Source: an uncultured Oscillibacter sp. (GTDB lineage Bacteria; Bacillota; Clostridia; Oscillospirales; Oscillospiraceae). From it: a DNA stretch of 5,022 nucleotides. Every line of letters begins with the position of its first letter. Position 1 is the stretch's first letter. Both the position numbers and the translations under genes were made by a program. The stretch spans positions 1-5,022 of the forward strand of contig CAJTZL010000098.1 in the NCBI GenBank assembly GCA_910583695.1, in the 5' to 3' direction. Positions 1 through 4,918 of the stretch are shown piece after piece. Under the pieces are notes generated by a model. The model saw only the letters and a list, made by a program, of their open reading frames with translations, had not been told where the DNA came from and did no database searches.

Positions 1-300
1 ATCGGCGGAGCCGGAATGACTTCCCTCGCGCAATCGGATTCGGCGGGGGTTTGTCTGATGACGAATGGACCAGCTTCCCTTCCCGCTGCCGCTGCCCTGG
101 AGCAGGGGGAAAGCCTCCAAAAGATGGCGGCCAGCGAAGCGTCGCCGCTCATCTGGCAAGCACTGAAAGAGAAGTCCGGTAAACGTAAGACTGGAGCAAT
201 CACCAGGGTGCGGCAGCAAAAAGAGGAGCTGGTCCATTCAGTGAAGAACAACCCCCGCGCGAACCAATTGTGCGTGGGAAGTCATTCCGGCTCCGCCGTT
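1..300. repeat. Long imperfect inverted repeat (palindromic element)
   Basis: Bases 1-50 match the reverse complement of 251-300 at 42 of 50 positions, including an unbroken 23-base match (3-25 with 276-298). The symmetry continues inwards after a one-base offset: 63-75 pairs with 227-239, and 85-100 pairs with 203-217 with one gap. The centre holds its own hairpin, 122-131 with 144-154 and a single bulge. The whole 300 bases could fold into one long interrupted stem, as RNA or as a cruciform. I see no transposase and no convincing gene. A non-autonomous, MITE-like repeat or a structured RNA are the two best readings. The left end may continue outside the window, since 301-312 has no visible partner. 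The mismatches show that it is not a recent perfect duplication. Confidence 0.8.
122..154. repeat. Central hairpin of the long palindrome
   Basis: AGATGGCGGC at 122-131 pairs with GCCGC plus CATCT at 144-154, leaving T149 as a bulge and a 12-base loop. It lies near the symmetry centre of the 1-300 inverted repeat, so it would form the tip of the larger fold. Confidence 0.6.
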
Positions 301-304
301 CATT

Positions 305-466
305 CAGCCGCGCCCCCGCGTCGTTCCCGTATCCTTCTTTTTCTCTTTTGGACCGTGCACGGCCCGTTTTCTCATTTTCTTCTGGAAGAAAAAGAGAAAA
401 TGGGGGGTGCATTGCACCAGCCATCGCTGGTTGCCATTCCGCCCCGCCCGAAGGGCGAGTACAGGG
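305..466. repeat. Non-coding run of consecutive small palindromes
   Basis: No credible gene lies here. In order I see: a 10-base perfect palindrome CCGTGCACGG (353-362); an AT-rich hairpin with 16-base arms 367-382 and 385-400 carrying one mismatch; an odd palindrome GGTGCATTGCACC (406-418); CCAGC/GCTGG (417-421 with 426-430); and CGCCC/GGGCG around a GAA loop (445-457). A pyrimidine tract at 335-349 is the straight complement (mirror) of the purine tract 386-400. On the minus strand this is downstream of thiI, so some hairpins may act in its 3' end. None has the classic stem followed by a T-run, so no firm terminator call is made. Confidence 0.6.
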
Positions 467-480
467 TCAAGGCTTGACCC
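464..480 (-). repeat. Palindrome spanning the thiI stop codon
   Basis: GGGTCAAG at 464-471 is the exact reverse complement of CTTGACCC at 473-480, with one base between. The thiI stop codon (467-469, minus strand) lies inside it. On the thiI mRNA it is followed by the CGCCC/GGGCG hairpin (445-457), so the transcript ends in back-to-back stems. No T-tract follows either stem, so it may serve RNA stability rather than intrinsic termination. Confidence 0.55.
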
Positions 481-1645
481 AGATCCATTCCTCCCCCTCC
501 AGGGAGCGTGCCATAAGCCCGTCGACATCCAATTTGGCCTCCGCGGCGCAGACATCCTCCACCTTGGGTCGTGTGGCCGGGTGCCGGGGAGTGAACACCG
601 TACAGCAGTCCTCATAGGGCAGAATGGACGTGTCGTAGGTCCCGATCTCCCGGGACAGGCGGATGATCTCCACCTTGTCCATGCCGATGAGAGGCCGGAG
701 AACTGGCATCTCCGTCACGTCGTCCGTGACGCCCAGGGCCATCATGGTCTGGCTGGCTACCTGCCCCAGGGACTCGCCGGTGATGAGGGCCTTGGCCCCC
801 GCCCGCCTGGCAATGGCCTGGGACAGGCGCATCATGAAGCGGCGCATGATGAGGGTGAAATATTCCTCGGGACAGTTTTTCCGGATTTGCTCCTGGATTT
901 CCGTGAAGGGCACGATATGCACCCGGAGGCGGCCGCAGTACGCCGTCAGCAGATGGGCCAGCTCCAGGACCTTGTCCTGGGCCTGCTGGGAGGTGTAGGG
1001 CGGGGAGACGAAGTGGACCATCTCCAGCTCCACCCCCCGCCGGGCCATCATCCAGGAGGACACCGGGCTGTCCAGCCCGCCGGAGAGAAGGCTGATCGCG
1101 TGGCCCCCCATGCCCACGGGGAGGCCCCCCGCTCCGGGGACGGCGGGGGCGTGGACGTAGGCGTGCTTCTCCCGGATTTCCACGTGAACCGTCAGGTCCG
1201 GGCTGTGGACGTCCACCGCCACATGGGGGAACGCCTCCGCCAGCTCGCCGCCTACGGCCTGGGAGAGCTGGATGGAGTTCAGGGGGTAGTTCTTGTCCGC
1301 ACGCTTGCTCTCCACCTTGAAGCTCTTGGCAGAGGCGAAGGCATCCGCCAGATAGTCCCTGGCGGTTTCCACAATGGATTCCACAGTCTTTTCGCAGGGC
1401 ACCGCCCGGGCGACGCTGACCACGCCGAAGACCTGCCGGGCGGCGGCGTAGGCCGCCTCCATATCGCAGGTGTCCGTGGTGGGCTCGGCATAGATGGTGC
1501 TTTGGCGGATATAGACCTGGAAGCTGCCGCAGGACTTCAGGCGGCGGGCCGTGTTGGCCACCAGCCGGTCTTCAAAGGAACGGCGGTTCTGGCCCTTGAG
1601 GACCACCTCGCCCAGCTTGAGCAGGAACATTTCATTTTGACGCAT
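467..1645 (-). CDS. thiI: tRNA uracil 4-sulfurtransferase ThiI
   Basis: A 392-residue cytoplasmic enzyme that adenylates U8 of tRNA and transfers persulfide sulfur to make 4-thiouridine. In some bacteria it also supplies sulfur for the thiamine thiazole. Visible parts in order: an N-terminal ferredoxin-like region; a THUMP RNA-binding domain at about 60-166, with the FKVESKRADKNYP stretch; and a PP-loop ATPase domain with SGGLDSP at 188-194, the ALITGESLGQVASQT motif near 286-300, and a YEDCC motif at 344-348. Cys348 aligns with the catalytic Cys344 of E. coli ThiI. The length equals the usual Firmicute form, which lacks the C-terminal rhodanese domain, so a cysteine desulfurase must donate sulfur differently. 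None is adjacent on its 5' side. The start at 1645 is chosen because GGAGG (CCTCC on plus, 1654-1658) lies 8 bases upstream. An in-frame ATG at 1693 lacks such a site and overlaps the predicted -10. Gene and function are secure. Confidence 0.97.
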   Translation of the reverse strand: MRQNEMFLLKLGEVVLKGQNRRSFEDRLVANTARRLKSCGSFQVYIRQSTIYAEPTTDTCDMEAAYAAARQVFGVVSVARAVPCEKTVESIVETARDYLADAFASAKSFKVESKRADKNYPLNSIQLSQAVGGELAEAFPHVAVDVHSPDLTVHVEIREKHAYVHAPAVPGAGGLPVGMGGHAISLLSGGLDSPVSSWMMARRGVELEMVHFVSPPYTSQQAQDKVLELAHLLTAYCGRLRVHIVPFTEIQEQIRKNCPEEYFTLIMRRFMMRLSQAIARRAGAKALITGESLGQVASQTMMALGVTDDVTEMPVLRPLIGMDKVEIIRLSREIGTYDTSILPYEDCCTVFTPRHPATRPKVEDVCAAEAKLDVDGLMARSLEGEEWIWVKP

Positions 1646-1681
1646 GGAATCATCCTCCGTAGGTTTCAATTTACGGGTGCT

Positions 1682-1687
1682 ATTATA
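1682..1687 (-). promoter_or_regulatory. Predicted -10 box of the thiI promoter
   Basis: ATTATA on plus reads as a perfect TATAAT on the minus strand, 37 bases upstream of the thiI start. The expected -35 position (about 1705-1710) reads TTTTTC, a poor match, so the promoter may need an activator or be modest in strength. Confidence 0.6.
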
Positions 1688-1728
1688 GCGCACTTTCCCC
1701 GGAAGAAAAAGGGGGTTTCTCGAAATTC

Positions 1729-1757
1729 TTGCAATTTTGTTCCCGGTCCGATATAAT
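1729..1757 (+). promoter_or_regulatory. Sigma-A-type promoter of the membrane protein-flavoprotein operon
   Basis: TTGCAA at 1729-1734 and a perfect TATAAT at 1752-1757 are separated by 17 bases, the ideal spacing. Transcription should begin near 1764, giving a short leader before AAAAGGAGGG at 1771-1780 and the ATG at 1787. It stands back to back with the thiI promoter in a 141-base divergent gap. Confidence 0.8.
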
Positions 1758-1786
1758 GAAATTACCTGATAAAAGGAGGGGCCGCC

Positions 1787-2158
1787 ATGGTGAAAAAATG
1801 GACCGTCCGGCTGGGAATCCTGCTGGTCAGTGCGTGCCCCTACGTCTTTTGGGGGATGTACGCCGACGCCGCTGATAGGAGCATGAAGGGATACCTTCCG
1901 TTGCTGGTTTGGGCGGCCGCGCTATGCTGGTTGACCGTCAGGACCCGGGACATCCCGGCGCTGCCGGTGGGAAATCTGGTCAGCTTTTTGTCGTCCTATT
2001 GGTTCACGGTACACTGCCGGCTGGAGAACTGGGGCTGGATTTTCAAGCCGTTCAGCCCGCTTGGTTTTTTGAAGGCGGTCTCGGCCCTCGTACTGCTGGC
2101 CCAGGGAATTTTGCTTTGGGTTTTCGTCGTTCGGAAAGAGCGTTCAAATAAAACATAA
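1787..2158 (+). CDS. Small multi-pass membrane protein of unknown function
   Basis: A 123-residue hydrophobic protein that I do not recognise. Probable membrane segments are residues 7-26, 36-51, 59-75 (weaker) and 95-115. The N-terminus MVKKW and the C-terminus RKERSNKT are positively charged, consistent with both ends facing the cytoplasm if there are four spans. The loop between spans three and four is tryptophan-rich (WGW at 82-84). No catalytic motif is seen. The start is well supported: a consensus promoter and a strong AAAAGGAGGG site precede the ATG with 6 bases between. The gene runs 12 bases short of the flavoprotein ATG, and its TAA stop overlaps the next ribosome binding site, so the two are almost surely co-transcribed and perhaps translationally linked. 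A membrane anchor or partner for the flavoprotein is possible but is only inference. Confidence 0.78.
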   Translation: MVKKWTVRLGILLVSACPYVFWGMYADAADRSMKGYLPLLVWAAALCWLTVRTRDIPALPVGNLVSFLSSYWFTVHCRLENWGWIFKPFSPLGFLKAVSALVLLAQGILLWVFVVRKERSNKT

Positions 2159-2164
2159 GGAGGG
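2157..2164 (+). promoter_or_regulatory. Ribosome binding site overlapping the upstream stop codon
   Basis: AAGGAGGG lies 6 bases before the ATG at 2171, and its first two bases are the last two of the TAA stop of the membrane protein gene (2156-2158). This favours coupled translation and fixes the flavoprotein start. Confidence 0.75.
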
Positions 2165-2170
2165 ATCCCC

Positions 2171-2797
2171 ATGAAAATTGTCGCCATCAACGGAAGCCCC
2201 CGGAAAAACGGAAACACCGCCCTGGTCCTGGAGGCCGCGGGCAAAGAAATTCAGGCCGCCGGTGTGGAGTTCCAGGTTTTCCAGCCTGGAGCCAAGGTCC
2301 GGCCCTGCATGGCCTGTTACCACTGCCTGAACACCGGGAGCCTCCGCTGCGTCCAGGACGGGGACGGGGTGAATGAAATCATTGCCGCCTGCATTGAGGC
2401 CGACGGCATTCTCCTGGCTTCCCCGGTATACCACGGCGGCATCGCCGGAGGCATGAAGTGCGTGCTGGACCGCCTGATGCTGGCGGCGGGCTGCGGCGTG
2501 AGCCAGCTTCACCACAAGGTGGGCGGGGCGTTGTGCACCCTGCGCCGGAGCGGAGGCATGGAGACTTATCAGCAGCTTCTGGGAACCATGGACGCCATGG
2601 AGATGATTTTGATGACCTCCGATTACTGGGGGGTGGTCCATGGAGCGGACCCCGGCGAGGCCGCCCGGGACGAGGAGGGCATGGCTGTGGCCGCTCGGCT
2701 GGGGCGGAACATGGCCTGGATGGTCAAGGTACTCCGGGAGACAACGCTCCCCGCCCCGGAGGCGGCTCAGCGGCCAATGACCAATTTTATACGGTGA
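2171..2797 (+). CDS. Flavodoxin-fold NAD(P)H-dependent FMN reductase, iron-sulfur flavoprotein-like
   Basis: A 208-residue cytoplasmic protein of the NADPH-dependent FMN reductase/flavodoxin-like superfamily. The strand-then-loop start MKIVAINGSPRKNGNT (GSPRKNGNT at 8-16) is the FMN phosphate-binding loop. SPVYHGGIAGGMK at 84-96 is the second flavin-contacting segment of the family. Cysteines 46, 49, 52 and 60 form CxxCxxCx7C, which fits the compact cluster motif of iron-sulfur flavoproteins (Isf type), so it may carry a 4Fe-4S cluster and pass electrons between ferredoxin-like donors and FMN. Some relatives keep the cysteines without a proven cluster. The length is normal for the family. It is the second gene of an operon with the membrane protein and is followed by a strong terminator 26 bases after its stop. 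The family call is secure; the substrate is unknown. Confidence 0.92.
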   Translation: MKIVAINGSPRKNGNTALVLEAAGKEIQAAGVEFQVFQPGAKVRPCMACYHCLNTGSLRCVQDGDGVNEIIAACIEADGILLASPVYHGGIAGGMKCVLDRLMLAAGCGVSQLHHKVGGALCTLRRSGGMETYQQLLGTMDAMEMILMTSDYWGVVHGADPGEAARDEEGMAVAARLGRNMAWMVKVLRETTLPAPEAAQRPMTNFIR

Positions 2798-2822
2798 TAT
2801 CTGGCGGAATGCCGGTAAAGGG

Positions 2823-2855
2823 AGAGAGGCTCCAAGGGGGGGCCTCTCTTTTTTT
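2823..2855 (+). terminator. Rho-independent terminator of the flavoprotein operon
   Basis: AGAGAGGC at 2823-2830 pairs perfectly with GCCTCTCT at 2842-2849 around an 11-base loop, and a run of seven T (2849-2855) follows. It ends four bases from the stop codon of the convergent XRE gene (2860). Read on the minus strand the same stem is followed only by a C-rich sequence, so it should work mainly for the plus strand. Confidence 0.9.
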
Positions 2856-2859
2856 GCGC

Positions 2860-3186
2860 TCAATCCCCCCGGAGGAGGAAGAGTTGGAGGACCTTCTCCG
2901 CCAGACGCAGTTCCCGGGGCGTGCAGCTCCGCAAAAGCGTTTCCAGAGAACCCAGGTCTGTTTCCCCGCCCTCCTCTCCGGAGAGTATGTACTCCATAGA
3001 CAGCCGGGAGGTCCGGGCTACTTTCATGAGGGTGTCGATGGACATTTGAGAGGTGCCCACCTCAATCTGGCCGTAGTACCCGGCGCCAATGTCCGCCAGT
3101 TCCGCAAACTGCTCTCGGGTCAGCCCCAGGCGGTTTCGCTGCTGCCGCAGACGCTGACCCATGGCGACGCGTTCCTCTTTTGTCAT
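2860..3186 (-). CDS. XRE-family helix-turn-helix transcriptional regulator
   Basis: A 108-residue DNA-binding protein of the Cro/C1/XRE class. The five-helix domain covers about residues 9-62; the helix-turn-helix is roughly 23-44, with TREQFAELADIGAGYYGQIE and the usual Q40-I41-E42. After a Gly/Glu-rich linker (69-79), residues 80-105 form a leucine-rich helical tail likely to support dimerisation. The size suits a stand-alone repressor. The ATG at 3186 has AAGGAG (CTCCTT on plus, 3197-3202) 10 bases upstream. ATG at residue 9 (3162) is an alternative with GAGGA before it. The gene is divergent from the recombinase-like gene, and an operator-like inverted repeat sits between them, so autoregulation plus control of that neighbour is a fair inference. 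Its own promoter is unclear: TTGCAC and TAGACT are present but only 15 bases apart. Confidence 0.92.
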   Translation of the reverse strand: MTKEERVAMGQRLRQQRNRLGLTREQFAELADIGAGYYGQIEVGTSQMSIDTLMKVARTSRLSMEYILSGEEGGETDLGSLETLLRSCTPRELRLAEKVLQLFLLRGD

Positions 3187-3253
3187 AGAACTGCAACTCC
3201 TTCCATTTTGTTTTGTTCAGTCTATCCTGGGGAACAGGCGTGCAAAATATGTT

Positions 3254-3280
3254 GAAAGATATTGATTTTTGCTATCTTTC
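3254..3280. promoter_or_regulatory. Operator-like inverted repeat between the divergent genes
   Basis: GAAAGATA at 3254-3261 and TATCTTTC at 3273-3280 are exact inverted copies with 11 bases between and centres 19 bases apart, close to two helical turns. This suits a dimeric XRE repressor. The predicted plus-strand -35 lies between the arms and the -10 lies just after, so binding would block transcription of the recombinase-like gene. Confidence 0.6.
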
Positions 3281-3290
3281 GGCGTATCAT
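3262..3290 (+). promoter_or_regulatory. Predicted promoter of the recombinase-like gene
   Basis: TTGATT at 3262-3267 and TATCAT at 3285-3290 are exactly 17 bases apart. Start of transcription would be near 3297, leaving a leader of about 200 bases before the ATG at 3496. The -35 is nested in the GAAAGATA/TATCTTTC inverted repeat. No better-spaced promoter was found closer to the gene. Confidence 0.5.
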
Positions 3291-3299
3291 GAAGAGAGA

Positions 3300-3333
3300 G
3301 AAATCCTTGTGTCCATTGTGACGCAAGGATTTC
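3300..3333 (+). repeat. Leader hairpin 1
   Basis: GAAATCCTTG at 3300-3309 is the exact reverse complement of CAAGGATTTC at 3324-3333, with a 14-base loop. If transcription starts near 3297, this 10-base-pair stem forms at the extreme 5' end of the mRNA. It could equally be a protein-binding site in DNA. Confidence 0.65.
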
Positions 3334-3357
3334 GCGGTTTCCGAAGGATGGTCGAAT

Positions 3358-3467
3358 TATATCAAATAATTGTAACGAATAAAACTTGAAGCAAACCTGA
3401 AATTTTCCGGAAATTTCAGAAAAAGCAGAGGAGAGCTCCTGGAAAAGAAAATCAATTATTTGATATA
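3358..3467 (+). repeat. 15-base inverted repeat bracketing the leader
   Basis: TATATCAAATAATTG at 3358-3372 and CAATTATTTGATATA at 3453-3467 are perfect inverted copies, 80 bases apart. In RNA they would make a long AU-rich stem enclosing the hairpin 3397-3419 and a short AGGAG/CTCCT stem (3429-3440). In DNA they are paired sites. The translation signal at 3480-3486 lies just outside the right arm, so the ribosome site is not itself paired. Confidence 0.7.
3397..3419 (+). repeat. Leader hairpin 2
   Basis: CTGAAATTT (3397-3405) pairs perfectly with AAATTTCAG (3411-3419) around a five-base TCCGG loop. No T-run follows, so it is not an intrinsic terminator. It lies inside the 3358-3467 inverted repeat. 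Confidence 0.65.
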
Positions 3468-3495
3468 TAAATGTAACATAAAGGGGAAGTCCGGT

Positions 3496-4821
3496 ATGCA
3501 GGAGTACGTCGTGAACCGCCCTGACGAGGGGGCCATGGAGCAGGCGCTGCGGGAAAATCCCGGAAACGCCGCAGGGACCGTGCTGCGTCTGGCCTGGCAG
3601 GCCGGGCTGATGCGGGATGAGATTCAGCATCTCACTTGGGAACAGGTGGACTTTTTGGACGGCTGTCTTGTCCTGCCGGACCGGAAGGTTCCCATTGGGC
3701 AGGAGCTGTCGGAATGGCTCCAGGCTCTGCGGGATGGCCGGGACCGGAGCCAGGAGGCGGTGGTGCTCTCCGACCGGGACCGGAAGCCCCTGACGCCCCA
3801 GTCCATCTCCCGGCTGGCCAGGGCCGCCCTGGACAAGCAGGGACAGACGGAGGTCCGGCTTATCGACCTGCGTCACGACTTTGTTTTGCGGCAGCTGGAG
3901 GAGCACGACTGGCAATACGTCTCCCGGATTACCGGGGTGGAGGCGGCGGGACTCAACGTTCACTTCGCGGAGCACCTGGAGGAGAAGAAAATCTCCACCC
4001 GCATCCGCCGGGAGGACTCTGTCCAGATTGACGAGTTTGCCTTGTGGAAACTTCTGCGAACCGAGGGGGCCAGTCCCGCGGGAATTGCCCTCTGGCTGAC
4101 TTGGCAGGCGGGCCTCCGGCTGGAGGAGATCGTCGCCTTGACCTGGGACCAAGTGCAGGGAGAGCAGCTGTGCCTTCCCCGGCGAAAGGTCCTCCTCAGC
4201 GGCGGGGCCAGGAAGGCCCTGGAGGAGCTGGCCCGGCGGGAGGGCCGGGAGGGAGCCGTCCTCACCGCCCCCAGGAGCCGCCAGCCCTATGACCGGACCC
4301 GCTTGTCCAAGCTGGTCCGGGCGGCGCTGGTTCGGGCAGGGCTGGACGACCTTACCCTCCGGGATCTGCGGGTGGACTGCGCCCTGCGCTCCGGCGGGGA
4401 GGGACAGATTCTCTCCCAGGTCCGCCAGCAGGGCTGGACGACTCGGAATGAGGTGATGGCCCTGCTGAAGGTCTCCCGGACCACCGCTTACAACCGGCTC
4501 AAGCAGATGGTGAGCCGCGGGCGGCTGACGCAGGTGGGGGCCCGGTACTATCTGCCGGAAAAGGTGGTGCCGCCAGAGCGGCAGGAGGCCGTCATTATGG
4601 AGTACCTGGAACGGGAGGGATTTGCCTACCGCCAGGATGTGGCCCGGCTGCTGGGCATCGGCGTGAGCCAATGCCGCCCGCTGCTCCAGCGAATGCTGGC
4701 CCGGGGAAGTATTCTTCAGGACCGGCAGCGATACACATTAAATAGCGGAAGTGCGCCTGGAGAGATGGACAGCGGGATGACCGCTTCCGCCGGAGGAGAG
4801 GGCAAAAAACGAGAGGTCTGA
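3496..4821 (+). CDS. Degenerate double tyrosine-recombinase-fold protein with tandem winged-helix domains
   Basis: A 441-residue protein with two related tyrosine-recombinase catalytic-domain-like units and two C-terminal winged-helix-like units. Unit A (about 25-160) has LAWQAGLMRDEIQHLTWEQVD; unit B (about 192-300) has LTWQAGLRLEEIVALTWDQV. The box I arginine is Met39 in A but kept as Arg208 in B. K64 and K231 fit the beta-hairpin lysine. In the HxxR box, the Arg is kept (126, 292) but the His is Ile123 in A and Arg289 in B. Unit A's LGH-like turn is TGV (146-148), and the nucleophile Tyr position is Phe157. Unit B lacks that final segment, which is replaced by winged helices at about 304-353 and 361-415. 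Recombination activity is therefore very unlikely; DNA binding or regulation is inferred. No SAM-like N-terminal core-binding domain is visible. ATG at 3496 is chosen because AAAGGGG (3480-3486) precedes it by 9 bases; a TTG at 3460 has no such site. No terminator follows. Confidence 0.88.
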   Translation: MQEYVVNRPDEGAMEQALRENPGNAAGTVLRLAWQAGLMRDEIQHLTWEQVDFLDGCLVLPDRKVPIGQELSEWLQALRDGRDRSQEAVVLSDRDRKPLTPQSISRLARAALDKQGQTEVRLIDLRHDFVLRQLEEHDWQYVSRITGVEAAGLNVHFAEHLEEKKISTRIRREDSVQIDEFALWKLLRTEGASPAGIALWLTWQAGLRLEEIVALTWDQVQGEQLCLPRRKVLLSGGARKALEELARREGREGAVLTAPRSRQPYDRTRLSKLVRAALVRAGLDDLTLRDLRVDCALRSGGEGQILSQVRQQGWTTRNEVMALLKVSRTTAYNRLKQMVSRGRLTQVGARYYLPEKVVPPERQEAVIMEYLEREGFAYRQDVARLLGIGVSQCRPLLQRMLARGSILQDRQRYTLNSGSAPGEMDSGMTASAGGEGKKREV

Positions 4822-4918
4822 AGGCGGAAACCAAATTTTGTTACAAACATTTTTCACATAAACTGGATTAAATATCGGTAATTATCAAACAAATTACAAC
4901 TAAGGAAAATCTATAGAC
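4822..4918. other. AT-rich intergenic stretch with small inverted repeats
   Basis: Base composition drops sharply from the GC-rich gene to an AT-rich gap. It holds TTTGT/ACAAA (4837-4847) and GTAATT/AATTAC (4878-4883 with 4892-4897). TATCAAACAA at 4883-4892 resembles the TATCAAATAA found twice in the leader upstream of the gene. TATAGA at 4912-4917 resembles a -10 box but has no good -35 at normal spacing. I see no gene and no T-run terminator. Confidence 0.45.

Noticed and set aside
16..477. Open plus-strand frame of 153 codons over the palindromic region
   Set aside because: It reads straight through both arms of the inverted repeat and the hairpin run, has no ribosome binding site and gives low-complexity, family-less protein. 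GC-rich DNA keeps such frames open by chance.
407..1756. Long plus-strand frame of 449 codons opposite thiI
   Set aside because: It is the antisense shadow of thiI, rich in His, Gly and Arg as expected from reverse-reading a GC-rich gene, with no domain.
3219..3245. Minus-strand promoter TTGCAC / TAGACT for the XRE gene
   Set aside because: The boxes are only 15 bases apart and the -10 is weak, so it is not listed as a feature.
3348..3389. Tiny leader frame of 13 codons (MVELYQIIVTNKT)
   Set aside because: The purine-rich AAGG abuts the ATG with no spacing, so it is not a working ribosome site, and the codons show no attenuation-type bias.
1..3495. CRISPR array, tRNA or rRNA genes
   Set aside because: No regularly spaced direct repeats, no tRNA cloverleaf or CCA-like ends and no rRNA motifs were seen on either strand.
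3217..4671. 484-codon minus-strand frame opposite the recombinase-like gene
   Set aside because: It is antisense to a gene with clear domain repeats, is rich in Pro, Leu and Gln without a recognisable fold, and lacks a ribosome site.
3496..4821. Active integrase of a mobile element
   Set aside because: The Tyr nucleophile is Phe157 in the first unit and absent in the second, and the HxxR His is lost in both. No attachment duplication is visible within the window.
4785..4829. TTCCGCC/GGCGGAA stem as terminator of the recombinase-like gene
   Set aside because: The 31-base loop and the lack of a T-run after the stem do not fit an intrinsic terminator.
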